DNA of 64,000 bases from the NCBI GenBank assembly GCA_964631325.1, contig CAZVWJ010000006.1, forward strand, positions 1 through 64,000, given 5' to 3'. The notes beneath the pieces were generated by a model, which was not told the DNA's origin, did no database searches, and was given only the letters and a program-made list of their open reading frames with translations. Source of the stretch: CAZVWJ01 sp964631325. Its GTDB lineage: Bacteria; T1Sed10-126. Position numbers and translations under genes: made by a program. Positions 17,616 to 26,289 of the stretch are shown here, piece after piece. The first letter of the stretch is position 1. Each line of letters begins with the position of its first letter.

Positions 17616-19277
17616 ATGTCTGAATTAAAATCCGGAAAATATGATTTTGAAGATGCCTGTGCGGAAGAACTGCAGGCAATTGTCCGGGCTATGCCGGACG
17701 CCTGTTTTGTCCTCGACCGGGCCGGCAACTACTGCCGGGTCTTAACCCAGCGGGAAGAACTGCTTGCCTCTCCGCCGGAGGAGCTTCTCGCCAGTACAGT
17801 TGAGGACCAGCTCCCGCCGGAACCGGCTCAAAAATGCCTGGAGGGAATTGAAAGGACCCTGGCTACCGGCGAGGTCCAGGAAATTGAATACACCCTTGAT
17901 GTTCCCGCCAGTCAGCTTCATTTTAACGTCCATATTTCTCCCCTGGATGAAGAGCGGGTAGTCTTTGTGGCCCGGGATGTAACTGAGTTCGAGGAAACGG
18001 AAGCTGAACTGCGGTCCGCCAACCAGCAGCTTGACGCCTCTAATCAGCAACTTCGAGCGACCGAGCAACAGCTCCGGGCCGAGGTAGAGGAACGCAAGCG
18101 GACTGAGGATTATTTGAAGCAAAAGTTAGCTCTCGAGAAGATAGTTACTGGCATATCGGCTCGATTTGTGAGGGACTTTGACCTTGACGAGGCCATCAAC
18201 AAATCGCTCGCCGAGATAGGTGAACTCAGCGAGGCGGATCGTGCCTACGTGTTTCTCTTTCGTGACGGTGGGGACACGATGGATAACACTCATGAGTGGT
18301 GCGCCGCGGGCGTCCAGCCCCAGATAGACAACTTGCAGGAACTGTCCACCAGTACCTTCCCCTGGTGGATGGAGAGGCTTCGCCGGAACGAAACAATACA
18401 AATTGAAGATATTTCAGCGATGCCTGAAGAGGCCCGAACTGAGCGAAAAATATTGGAAGAGCAGGATATCAAGTCAGTGTTGGTTTTTCCTCTGAATATC
18501 AGTGGCGAGTTGGCCGGCTATATTGGATACGATAATGTGGCTGAGTCCAACTCGTGGGACGCCGAGGACTTATCTCTTCTGAATATGGTCAGCCGTATTT
18601 TTGGAAATGCTATTGAGCGCAAACAGTCTGAAGAGTACTTACAGGCAGCACTTGAGGAAAAAGAATTGTTGCTCCGGGAAGTTCACCACCGGGTTAAAAA
18701 CAACATGCAGTTAATTTCCAGCATGTTAAACATGCAGGCTCGGACTGTGGAGGGGGAACAGGCCCGGGAAAAGATTTTAGACAGTGGACAGCGGGTTCGG
18801 TCACTGGCCCTGATCCACGAAAAATTGTACCGCTCTGAGGAAATCGCTGAGCTGAAGACCGAAGAGTATATAACTGAACTGGTCCAGGGCTTAATCAGGT
18901 CAAACCATTTGTCGGGAATAAACGTGAAATTTCACTGTGAAATTGACTCCGGCCACGACCTTGATTTGGACAAGTCTATTTATATTGGTCTGATCATTAA
19001 CGAGCTGGTTTCCAATGCCCTGGACCATGCCGTAGATAATCAGAAAGAAACACTAGAGTTAGAAGTTAGATTAACTGTAGAAGCTGATAACTATCAGTTG
19101 CAGGTTGCCGACAATGGCCGAGGATTACCGGCTGATTTTGAGTTCGGTGAGTCCGGGGAACTCGGTCTGCAATTAGTAAAAACACTGGGCGAACAGCAAT
19201 TGAACGGCCAGGTAAAAATAGATGCTACGCCGCCCGGGACGACTTTTAATATTTCAATTCCCCGGGGTAATGACTGA
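17616..19277 (+). CDS. Soluble sensor histidine kinase (PAS-coiled coil-GAF-HisKA_2)
   Basis: A 553-residue kinase without membrane segments. It has a PAS domain (about 14-120), a Gln-rich coiled coil (about 125-155; QQLDASNQQLRATEQQL), a GAF domain (about 165-325), a HisKA_2 domain with EVHHRVKNNMQL (His357 as likely phospho-site) and an ATPase domain (NELVSNALDHA, DNGRGLPADF, GLQLVKTL). The start is ATG at 17616 after AAGGAGG. It probably senses a cytoplasmic signal. No receiver gene is adjacent in the same operon; the next gene is a receiver-kinase hybrid after a 370-bp gap. Confidence 0.88.
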   Translation: MSELKSGKYDFEDACAEELQAIVRAMPDACFVLDRAGNYCRVLTQREELLASPPEELLASTVEDQLPPEPAQKCLEGIERTLATGEVQEIEYTLDVPASQLHFNVHISPLDEERVVFVARDVTEFEETEAELRSANQQLDASNQQLRATEQQLRAEVEERKRTEDYLKQKLALEKIVTGISARFVRDFDLDEAINKSLAEIGELSEADRAYVFLFRDGGDTMDNTHEWCAAGVQPQIDNLQELSTSTFPWWMERLRRNETIQIEDISAMPEEARTERKILEEQDIKSVLVFPLNISGELAGYIGYDNVAESNSWDAEDLSLLNMVSRIFGNAIERKQSEEYLQAALEEKELLLREVHHRVKNNMQLISSMLNMQARTVEGEQAREKILDSGQRVRSLALIHEKLYRSEEIAELKTEEYITELVQGLIRSNHLSGINVKFHCEIDSGHDLDLDKSIYIGLIINELVSNALDHAVDNQKETLELEVRLTVEADNYQLQVADNGRGLPADFEFGESGELGLQLVKTLGEQQLNGQVKIDATPPGTTFNISIPRGND

Positions 19278-19455
19278 TAATATAAGGTTTCCGGGTAATA
19301 GTCAAAACTTTGATGTATTTCCGTCCAATAATCTTTCCGACAGATTTTTTCATGTTGCCGTAGTTTTCAGGCGGTCAAGCTTTCCTTTCTACCAGATGAC
19401 TGCACTAATAATAGAGTGATTTTAATTTCTTATTTCCCGGATAATTATTTAGTAG

Positions 19456-19471
19456 TGTAACTTAGATTACA
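19456..19471 (+). promoter_or_regulatory. Candidate CRP/FNR-type operator TGTAA-N6-TTACA
   Basis: TGTAACTTAGATTACA is an inverted TGTAA/TTACA pair with a 6-bp spacer, the geometry of CRP/FNR-family sites. Its centre lies 40.5 bp upstream of the putative -10 start at 19504. A second site with the same geometry is at 25436-25451, and a CRP/FNR gene lies at 24456-25115. The rest of the 19278-19646 gap contains no gene. Confidence 0.55.
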
Positions 19472-19479
19472 GAAAATAA

Positions 19480-19509
19480 TTAGCAATCGGGGGTAACAAA
19501 TGGTATATA
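19480..19509 (+). promoter_or_regulatory. Putative sigma-70-type promoter of the REC-kinase gene
   Basis: TTAGCA (19480-19485) and TATATA (19504-19509) are separated by 18 bp, downstream of the candidate operator and about 140 bp before the ATG at 19647. The -35 match is weak, as is common at activator-dependent promoters. Confidence 0.4.
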
Positions 19510-19646
19510 TATAACAGGGTGTACAGAGGATACGTTAAACAGTTACGATTTTCTTTATATTTCCTCCAGGGGATGTATTACAGTTCTGTCTGGCAAAATT
19601 AAAAATAGTGGGATTTCTCAAATTTTCTTAACCGGGTTGTTTATTT

Positions 19647-21281
19647 ATGGCTGATGAGCAAGCTGAGATTCTGGTCGTCGAAGACGAGGCGGTGGTTGCC
19701 GAAGATATCAAAACTATGGTTGAACAACAGGGCTATACAGTACCGACAGTGGTTGGTTCCGGTGAGGCTGTACTGGAAGCGGTGGAAAAAAAAGAATTTG
19801 ATCTTGTCCTGATGGACATCAAGCTGGCGGGAGAACTGGACGGAATTGAAACCGCCCACCGGCTCAAGGAAGAATTTGAGCTCTACGTGATCTATCTGAC
19901 CGCTTTTTCTGGATCAGAGCTCCTGGAGCGCGCCCAGCAGACTGAGCCGCTCGGGTATTTAAACAAGCCGGTTGATCGGACTGACCTGGTTACGACTCTC
20001 GAGGTTGCCGTTCACAAACAAAAAATTAACAAGCAACTACGGACCAGTGAAGCCAAGTTCAGGACGTTGATTGAGACTACCCCGGATGTTATTTATCGCC
20101 TGGATCCGGCCGGCAAGTTTATTTATCTGAGTCCGGCTCTCGAACAATTTGGTTGGGAACCGGAAAAACTGGAAGGGGATCACTTCAAAAAAATATTGTA
20201 TGGAGATGAATTTCAGCGGGTTGGTCGTGAAAATGTCTTACCGGAATACAAGGACCGGGAAACTATCCCGGATGCGGCACCGCCTTTGTTTGACGAACGC
20301 CGGACAGCACCTCGGGAAACAGAACAATTGGGACTAAAATTGAAACTGGGTGATCCGGAAGTTGTTTACTCACCTGAGGCGTTCAGATACTGCGAAGTTC
20401 ACTCGGCCGGGCTCTATAATTTACCTGTTGACCACCCTCAGAAAAAATTCCAGGGGACAATCGGGGTGATCCGGGATGTGCACGAACGCAAAAAAAGAGA
20501 ACAAAAAATCCGCAAACAGACCCGGCGACTTGCCTCTTTCGGACAGATGGCGGCCGGTTTAATGCACGAAATTAACAACGCGAATGCCTATGTTAAAGGG
20601 AATCTTGATTACCTGCAGAAAGCCTGGCAGGTGATCAAGGAAAATTTACCGAATTCCGCCGAGCGGTCGGAGAAAGTTGATTCAATAATTTCGAATTACA
20701 AATCCACCATCGAGTCAATGCGCGATGGGGCCAATAGAGTTCAGGCGATGACGGGCAAGGTGAGCGGGCTGGCTTTAAGTAGTGAGTCTTCGGATGAGAT
20801 TTTTTCGCCGTTGGTGCGGTTGAACCAGGCCGTTGAATTAATTAAACAGAGTCCGGAATTCGAGGCAAAAATGGCTGAAGTTGAGATAAAAACTGATTTT
20901 TCCGAGTTGACCGAGACCGATTCGCTCCGATTGAGGGGAGATCCTTACGAGTTTTTAGAGATATTTGTAAATTTATTGAGTAATGCAGTCCGTGCCCTGG
21001 AAGGGGAAACCGGTTCAAAGATCTGGTTTGAAGCCAGTGTTGCAGAAGGAAATCTAAAAGTTTCCGTGGCGGATAACGGACCCGGGATACCGGAGGAACT
21101 TGAGTCAGAAATTTTTGAACCGTTTATTACTTCCTGGAATTCGGAAGAGGGAACCGGACTCGGGCTCTCCGTAGTTAAGGATTTCGTTGAATCTTTTGAC
21201 GGTAAAATTGAGCTTGACACTACAGTGAACGAAGGCACGGAATTTGTCCTGACTTTTCCAACCTGCGAAAAACAGGAATAA
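19647..21281 (+). CDS. Receiver-PAS-histidine kinase hybrid
   Basis: A 544-residue protein with an N-terminal receiver (Asp57 in LMDIKLAGELDGIE; Lys in NKPVD), then a PAS domain (about 135-270) and a classical NtrB-type kinase core. His307 lies in LMHEINNANAYVKGNLDYL, followed by the ATPase motifs (NLLSNAVRAL, DNGPGIP, EGTGLGLSVVK). With the receiver in front of the kinase, its output is probably modulated by phosphorylation from another kinase, perhaps the one just upstream. The start is ATG at 19647 with only a weak ribosome site. The upstream gap has a candidate CRP/FNR operator and promoter. Confidence 0.88.
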   Translation: MADEQAEILVVEDEAVVAEDIKTMVEQQGYTVPTVVGSGEAVLEAVEKKEFDLVLMDIKLAGELDGIETAHRLKEEFELYVIYLTAFSGSELLERAQQTEPLGYLNKPVDRTDLVTTLEVAVHKQKINKQLRTSEAKFRTLIETTPDVIYRLDPAGKFIYLSPALEQFGWEPEKLEGDHFKKILYGDEFQRVGRENVLPEYKDRETIPDAAPPLFDERRTAPRETEQLGLKLKLGDPEVVYSPEAFRYCEVHSAGLYNLPVDHPQKKFQGTIGVIRDVHERKKREQKIRKQTRRLASFGQMAAGLMHEINNANAYVKGNLDYLQKAWQVIKENLPNSAERSEKVDSIISNYKSTIESMRDGANRVQAMTGKVSGLALSSESSDEIFSPLVRLNQAVELIKQSPEFEAKMAEVEIKTDFSELTETDSLRLRGDPYEFLEIFVNLLSNAVRALEGETGSKIWFEASVAEGNLKVSVADNGPGIPEELESEIFEPFITSWNSEEGTGLGLSVVKDFVESFDGKIELDTTVNEGTEFVLTFPTCEKQE

Positions 21282-21294
21282 ATTATTGAACCCG

Positions 21295-21399
21295 CTCTAA
21301 AAACTCTTCCCCCTTGATGGGGGAAGATACAGATGGGGGTGAAAACGGGGTTACAAGCCCGTTTGTATGTTAGTTTTTTAGTTAGATACCATTTTAGAG
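21295..21399. repeat. Small inverted-repeat element (CTCTAAAA ends) with C/G-rich hairpin
   Basis: CTCTAAAA (21295-21302) and TTTTAGAG (21392-21399) flank a hairpin CTTCCCCC..GGGGGAAG followed by AGATGGGGGTGAAA. The same end sequence recurs at 32459-32761. The rest of the 21282-21621 gap is AT-rich with no gene. It may also work as a terminator-like hairpin after the kinase gene. Confidence 0.55.
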
Positions 21400-21621
21400 T
21401 GAACTCATTATTAAAAAGTAAAAGAATTCCCAGGGGTGGAGCCATAGGTATTGTTTCTCATCCGTGGTTTTGTTTGAGTTATTAGTTAATGGTTATTGCT
21501 TAAGCTCAGAACCCCAAACTAAAAATTATTTTATATCAGAATTGGAGTTAATACATAGGTGAAGTTGAACATTTGTTAAAAACGCAGTTAAATCTTAAAT
21601 TCTCTGTTTGAGGTGAGTAAA

Positions 21622-22014
21622 GTGGAAAGTATTCTTGTTGTTGACGATGAACCTGAGGTTATTGAAATGTTACGCAAAAATCTTGAGCTGGAGGGCTACG
21701 AGGTCGAGGGGGCGCCCGGGAAAGAGGCGGCCGTGGAGAAGATGGAAGCCGAGTTGTATTCCCTGGTTGTCCTTGACATTAAGTTTCCCGAGACCAGCGG
21801 CATGGAACTGTTGGCTGAGTTTAAAGACATTAATCCGCTGGTGAACGTAGTTATCCTGACCGGTTACTCCTCGATGGAAAACGTGGTCAGCCTGATTGAA
21901 GGGGGCGCGGTTGATTATTTTACTAAGCCCCTGGACATGGACCTTTTTCTCGAGGTAATCGAGCAACTCGACACGAAGATAGATCGTTGGCGAGAAAGCA
22001 TTGGGATGAGCTGA
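21622..22014 (+). CDS. CheY-like single-domain response regulator
   Basis: A single receiver domain of 130 residues: acidic pair in LVVDDEPEV, phospho-Asp in VVLDIKFPETSGMELL (residue 52), Thr in VILTGYSS and Lys in YFTKPLD. There is no output domain. The TGYSS and VDYFTKP motifs resemble receivers of NtrC-type regulators more than classical CheY. GTG at 21622 is preferred because AGGTGA (21611-21616) lies just upstream; a GTG at 21613 overlaps that site. cheA starts 53 bp downstream, so this protein is a likely CheA phospho-acceptor. Confidence 0.86.
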   Translation: MESILVVDDEPEVIEMLRKNLELEGYEVEGAPGKEAAVEKMEAELYSLVVLDIKFPETSGMELLAEFKDINPLVNVVILTGYSSMENVVSLIEGGAVDYFTKPLDMDLFLEVIEQLDTKIDRWRESIGMS

Positions 22015-22066
22015 AGCTTATTGGAAACTTGATAGTAAATTTTTTAAAAGTTAGTGGGGATTATTC

Positions 22067-24106
22067 ATGGATGATAACAATGAACGTCTTATTGAGTTAA
22101 CAAATCAGATTGCTTCTGATCTTATGATGGCCGAGGGGCCGGAAACTGAGGAGTTTGCCTCGGTCGTTGATAAATTAGACGAGCTGATTTCCTCCTGTCG
22201 TGTGTTGACGGAGATCGAGGAATCGGAGCTTCTGGAAACAGTTATCGAGGATTTGAGTGAGGCCAAAGAGTTCGTTGAAAAAATAGAGGAAAGCGGTGAC
22301 CTGGAGTCAGCCGAAACCGAGTTGACCGAGCTTTTTGACCGGGTTGAGACTAATTTGCGTGATTATACCCGGGGCGTGAGCGAGGAGGAAACCGGGGCGA
22401 GCGTGGAGACCACCGGTGAGGCCGCTGGAAGTAGCGGTGATTCTGCCGACGAGTTTGACGATTTAATTACTGATCCGGATTCTTACGACGAGGAGATGTT
22501 TTTTGATTTTTTCTCTGAAGCGACCGAACACCTGCAGGGCTTTGAAGATGCGCTGCTGCACCTGGAGTCCGATCCCTCGGACACGGGGGCTATAGACCGG
22601 AGCTTCCGAGCTATTCACTCGCTGAAGGGGATGGCCGGGTTTATGAACTTCAAACTATTGAATCGGCTTTCGCATGCTATGGAAAATTTACTGGATTTAT
22701 TCCGTGAAGGTTACGTGGTTGACAAGGACTCGGGCGACTTGTTGTTGAATTCTCTCGATATTTTAAAACAGATTGTCAATCTCCACCATAAGACGGTAGA
22801 GTCCGGGAAAGAACAAAGTTTTGACAGCGAACAGTTCAATCAAGTCTACGCTCAAGTAAAACAGACCCAAAAACGGGTAGAGGCCGAGGGTGAGATGCGA
22901 GCAGCCACCGATGAAGAAGCGGCTGGCGGCGAGGCCGAGGAAGTGCAGTTGGAGGAGGGCCAGCAGATAAAAGTCGACCTGGAAAAGATCGATAGCCTGG
23001 TTAACTCGGCCGGGGAACTGGTAACAGTTTACAACCAACTCAAACAGAAGTTATCAACTTCGGTTGACCGCGAGGAACAGAAAGTTTTCAACCAGATGGA
23101 GAGAATTGTGGATGACCTCCAGGAAGGTTCCCTCGACCTGCGGATGGTTCCCCTCAGAAAATCATTTTCCAGGGTCCGGCGGATGGTCCGTGATTTGAGT
23201 GAGAAATTTGACAAGGAGATTAATTTAGAGATTACTGGCACCGAAACTGAATTGGACCGGACACTGGTTGAAAAAATCCAGGATCCACTCGTCCACCTGG
23301 TCCGGAACGCCCTGGATCACGGAATTGAACCGCCGGAGGTGCGCGTGGAAAAAGAAAAACCGGAGGCGGGACAACTGGAAATCTCCGCTTATCACGAAAG
23401 CGGCAGTGTGATTATTGAAATCAGTGATGACGGCGCCGGAATTGATCCTGAGGCAATTTTTGAAAAGGCCGTCGGCGAGGATATTGTTGAACCGGGCGCT
23501 GAGTTGAGCAAGGAAGAGAAGTTGCGGCTGATCTTTGCCCCGGGCTTTTCCACGACCGAGGAAGTTTCGGACGTTTCCGGCCGGGGGGTCGGAATGGATG
23601 TCGTCCGCAATAACATCGAGGAAATTAACGGGCAGATCAAGGTGGATTCCGAGTTGGGGGAAGGTTCCACCTTTAAACTGGAGATTCCCTTAACTCTTTC
23701 AATCATTAACGGAATGTTGATTCGCCTGGGTGAGCGGCGTTACGTCATTCCCACCCTGGATATCTGGCAGTCGTTGAGTCCCGCCCCCGAGCAGATAACA
23801 ACAGTGGAAAATCGGGGGCAGGTGTTGAACCTGCGCGGGGATTTAATTGAAATAGTTGATCTGAACCGGGTTTTGGATATTGGCGAATCCAAGCAAAACT
23901 TCGAGGATTCCTTGCTGGTAATAGTCGAGGGGATGGAAGGGAAGATTGCGGTTACCGTCGATGAACTACTGGGCCAGCAGGAGGTTGTGATCAAGAGCCT
24001 GGGCAGCAGTCTCGAAGAACTGCCGGTTATCTCGGGAGCCTCAATTCTCGGTGACGGGAACGTCGCTTTGATTATTGACTCACACGAGCTGAGCCGGGTT
24101 CGGTGA
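22067..24106 (+). CDS. cheA: Chemotaxis histidine kinase CheA
   Basis: A 679-residue CheA. The Hpt (P1) domain is not at the extreme N-terminus but at about 140-245, with His184 in AIHSLKGMAGF. In front of it lies a 135-residue acidic helical region ending in a Ser/Glu/Gly-rich linker. A P3 dimerisation domain (about 300-375), the P4 kinase (N-box HLVRNALDHGIEPPEVR, ISDDGAGID, GFSTTEEVSDVSGRGVGMDVV) and a P5 CheW-like domain follow. I see no P2 response-regulator docking domain. The start is ATG at 22067 after GTGGGGA. The neighbouring receiver gene upstream is the likely partner. Confidence 0.94.
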   Translation: MDDNNERLIELTNQIASDLMMAEGPETEEFASVVDKLDELISSCRVLTEIEESELLETVIEDLSEAKEFVEKIEESGDLESAETELTELFDRVETNLRDYTRGVSEEETGASVETTGEAAGSSGDSADEFDDLITDPDSYDEEMFFDFFSEATEHLQGFEDALLHLESDPSDTGAIDRSFRAIHSLKGMAGFMNFKLLNRLSHAMENLLDLFREGYVVDKDSGDLLLNSLDILKQIVNLHHKTVESGKEQSFDSEQFNQVYAQVKQTQKRVEAEGEMRAATDEEAAGGEAEEVQLEEGQQIKVDLEKIDSLVNSAGELVTVYNQLKQKLSTSVDREEQKVFNQMERIVDDLQEGSLDLRMVPLRKSFSRVRRMVRDLSEKFDKEINLEITGTETELDRTLVEKIQDPLVHLVRNALDHGIEPPEVRVEKEKPEAGQLEISAYHESGSVIIEISDDGAGIDPEAIFEKAVGEDIVEPGAELSKEEKLRLIFAPGFSTTEEVSDVSGRGVGMDVVRNNIEEINGQIKVDSELGEGSTFKLEIPLTLSIINGMLIRLGERRYVIPTLDIWQSLSPAPEQITTVENRGQVLNLRGDLIEIVDLNRVLDIGESKQNFEDSLLVIVEGMEGKIAVTVDELLGQQEVVIKSLGSSLEELPVISGASILGDGNVALIIDSHELSRVR

Positions 24107-24370
24107 CTAAAGCCTCTCCGGGAAGTTATTCCGGCGAAAGCAGGAATCCAGGTAAAGACCGTAAAACGCTCGGTTGCCGGATCAAACCAGGCAATGACAG
24201 GTTATCTCCCCGGTCGTCATTCCGGGGCCCCGACCCCGGAATCCAGCTTGATTTTGACCTTTAACGAGGGTCAACGTCAAATTCAAAATGGATTGCCAAA
24301 TCAAGCCCGGCAATGACGTTCTTGATAATGGGTAGTCGAGTCAATGTCATTCTTTGTGCTGGTTTGTCGA
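24107..24370. repeat. CATTCCGG-type dispersed repeats in an intergenic gap
   Basis: No gene is present. ATTCCGGGG (24219-24227) and CCCCGGAAT (24234-24242) form a hairpin, and phrases such as CAAGCCCGGCAATGACG and TCGTCATTCCGG are typical of a palindromic repeat also glimpsed at 25220-25370 and near 3780. Confidence 0.5.
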
Positions 24371-24396
24371 GGGGGCTTGGAGCAGGTTCAGACAAG

Positions 24397-24402
24397 TATA
24401 AT
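24397..24402 (+). promoter_or_regulatory. Putative -10 box of the CRP/FNR regulator gene
   Basis: A perfect TATAAT lies 54 bp upstream of the ATG at 24456. There is no good TTGACA at the right distance (CTTGG around 24376 is the nearest), so the promoter assignment is tentative. Confidence 0.35.
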
Positions 24403-24455
24403 GAAAGAAATGCTCTTTTTAAAAAAACACTAATTAATTTGTGAGGAACAAACAG

Positions 24456-25115
24456 ATGATAAAAAAATTAGAATTGGCCGAGACACCATTTTTTAGCCAG
24501 TTACCCGGGCCTGTAATAGACAATTTTGAAAAATACGGCTGGCTGACCGAATGTAATCCTCGGAGTGCAGTCTATTACCCGAAAGACGAAGCTAATTTAA
24601 TTTACTATGTGCGAGATGGACTGGTCCGGGTTGCACTTGGTTTGGGAAAAAATGAGGATTACACCCTGCAATTTATCCCCGCCGGCCGTTTTTTTGGCAC
24701 CGAGGGTTTTATCAGTGACAAGAACCGTGATACCTTAACTGAAACCTTCACGGACACCAGTCTCTACGTGTTTAAGGGGACGGAACTGGACTGGTTGATC
24801 TACGAGAATTCAACCCTCTCCCAAAAAATAATTGAAGATTATCATTACCTGAAAGAAGGAATAACGGACAACCTGCTTTACCTGAACGATTCGGCGGCCC
24901 GGCGACTCTGTAATACGTTGGACACATTGCTCGAGCACTGTGCCGAGGATAACATTCTTTCTTTCAGTCACTCGGAAATTGCCCGATTTGCTTCCCTGGC
25001 CCGGCCGACAGTTTCAAAGTTGCTCAAGCAGTTTGCCAGTGACGGGATACTGGAATTAAAGCGAGAGCAGATCATTATTTACGACCGCGAAAAACTCCGG
25101 GCCGAGCTATCGTAA
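24456..25115 (+). CDS. CRP/FNR-family transcription regulator
   Basis: A 219-residue regulator with an N-terminal cyclic-nucleotide-binding fold (about 15-125), a long dimerisation helix and a C-terminal winged helix (about 165-219; FSHSEIARFASLARPTVSKLLKQF). The N-terminal cysteine cluster of FNR is absent, so it does not look like an iron-sulfur oxygen sensor, and the CRP phosphate-binding loop is not convincing. The ligand is therefore unknown. The start is ATG at 24456, 8 nt after GTGAGGA; a GTG at 24441 overlaps the ribosome site. Its probable targets include cheW and the REC-kinase gene, both preceded by TGTAA-N6-TTACA. Confidence 0.88.
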   Translation: MIKKLELAETPFFSQLPGPVIDNFEKYGWLTECNPRSAVYYPKDEANLIYYVRDGLVRVALGLGKNEDYTLQFIPAGRFFGTEGFISDKNRDTLTETFTDTSLYVFKGTELDWLIYENSTLSQKIIEDYHYLKEGITDNLLYLNDSAARRLCNTLDTLLEHCAEDNILSFSHSEIARFASLARPTVSKLLKQFASDGILELKREQIIIYDREKLRAELS

Positions 25116-25432
25116 AGAAGAAATCACTCCCCTCACTTATTATCCCTCCAGTAATAATTCACTAAACTCCTTTTCTAATTCAAAACTTTCTAACGAACTG
25201 TCATTGCCCTAACTTACGCAGGATCGTAGACCGGGCTTGACCCGGCTCCTGAGATGACACGAACGCTTTAAATCAATAATTCAAAAATCGATTGATTTCA
25301 CGCATTCGCGAGACGCAAGCCCCGGTTTCCGGCGCTTTGCGTCTCCACCCGGAATGACGTTGTGGTGTTATTAGAAAGTTGTGTTTCTAATTTTAACCTG
25401 GAATTAAAAAGTTAAATAACACCTATTCCAGA
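25116..25432. repeat. Intergenic gap with palindromic repeat fragments
   Basis: No gene is present. 25215-25262 and 25300-25370 carry fragments of the proline/glycine-coding-like repeat (GACCGGGCTTGACCCGG; GACGCAAGCCCCGG..GCTTTGCGTC) that form local inverted repeats. The remainder is AT-rich leader DNA leading to the cheW control region. Confidence 0.45.
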
Positions 25433-25454
25433 GAATGTAACTCAAGTTACATTC
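25433..25454 (+). promoter_or_regulatory. Perfect palindromic CRP/FNR-type operator upstream of cheW
   Basis: Two 10-bp arms (GAATGTAACT and AGTTACATTC) form a perfect 22-bp palindrome around CA. The core TGTAA-N6-TTACA (25436-25451) fits CRP/FNR-family geometry. Its centre is 39.5 bp before the putative -10 start, almost the same offset as the site at 19456-19471. The CRP/FNR gene ends 317 bp upstream. Confidence 0.65.
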
Positions 25455-25460
25455 AAAAAT

Positions 25461-25488
25461 TTGCAGGGTGGAGAATACCGGTTATACT
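25461..25488 (+). promoter_or_regulatory. Putative promoter of the cheW operon
   Basis: TTGCAG (25461-25466) and TATACT (25483-25488) with a 16-bp spacer, directly downstream of the palindromic operator and about 130 bp before the cheW ATG. Confidence 0.5.
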
Positions 25489-25617
25489 TTTAATAGTTGG
25501 AAAGAGGTGGGATTTTATTCAAAAATTTAATTAATGTAGATAATTAGGGAAACAGCGTATTTGCGTGGGCAAAAATAATTAAAAATAATAACTAAAATCA
25601 ACCGGAGGTTTTGAACA

Positions 25618-26184
25618 ATGGCAACTGAAGACTCCGAAACAGCCGGAGCAGAAGAGGAATTATCCAACTTGCGTACTGATATTTCCCGGGACCAGGGGAT
25701 TGCCGGTGGCGGTGGAGATTTAAAGAAATATTTGACGTTTGTCCTGCAGAAAGAGGAATACGGTATTGGGATCTTAAGAGTCCGGGAAATTATCGGTTTC
25801 ATGGACGTCACACCCGTGCCCCGGACACCGGACTTTGTAAAAGGGGTAATCAATCTTCGCGGTCAGGTAATTCCGGTGATTGATCTGCGCAAGAAGTTCG
25901 GGATGCCGGAGGCTGAAATTACCCGAGAGACCTGTATCATTGTCGTGGAAGTGAAACGGGAGGACGAAGAGGTAGTGCAGATGGGCATAGTCGTGGACAA
26001 CGTCGAGGAAGTCCTCGACATTCCCGAGGGAAACATTGATCCGTCCCCCTCCTTTGGCGCTGAGATTGACACGGAATACATCCAGGGTATGGGGAAAGTT
26101 GACGAGGAAGTAAAGATCCTCTTGGATATCGACCGTGTGCTCGAGGACGAGGAACTGGTGGAAATCAGTAACATTGATGAATAA
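25618..26184 (+). CDS. cheW: Chemotaxis coupling protein CheW
   Basis: A 188-residue CheW that links receptors to CheA. After an acidic, Gly-rich leader of about 35 residues, the CheW fold starts at KYLTFVLQKEEYGI. Conserved segments follow: LRVREIIG, TPVPRTPDFVKGVINLRGQVIPVIDLRKKF, and MGIVVDNVEEVL. The start is ATG at 25618 after CCGGAGG. It is the first gene of the cluster cheW-mcp-cheR-cheD-cheB and lies behind the palindromic operator. Confidence 0.94.
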   Translation: MATEDSETAGAEEELSNLRTDISRDQGIAGGGGDLKKYLTFVLQKEEYGIGILRVREIIGFMDVTPVPRTPDFVKGVINLRGQVIPVIDLRKKFGMPEAEITRETCIIVVEVKREDEEVVQMGIVVDNVEEVLDIPEGNIDPSPSFGAEIDTEYIQGMGKVDEEVKILLDIDRVLEDEELVEISNIDE

Positions 26185-26289
26185 TAACCATTAATGTTTA
26201 AACTTTTTTCACCAAACAATTTTTTTATTCAACCGGGACAAGTTTGAGATGCCATAACTTTACATTTTAACTCTCAAGGAGTGATTCGA

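Noticed and set aside
24441..24455. Longer N-terminus of the CRP/FNR protein from GTG 24441
   Set aside because: The GTG is part of the GTGAGGA ribosome site for the better-placed ATG 24456.
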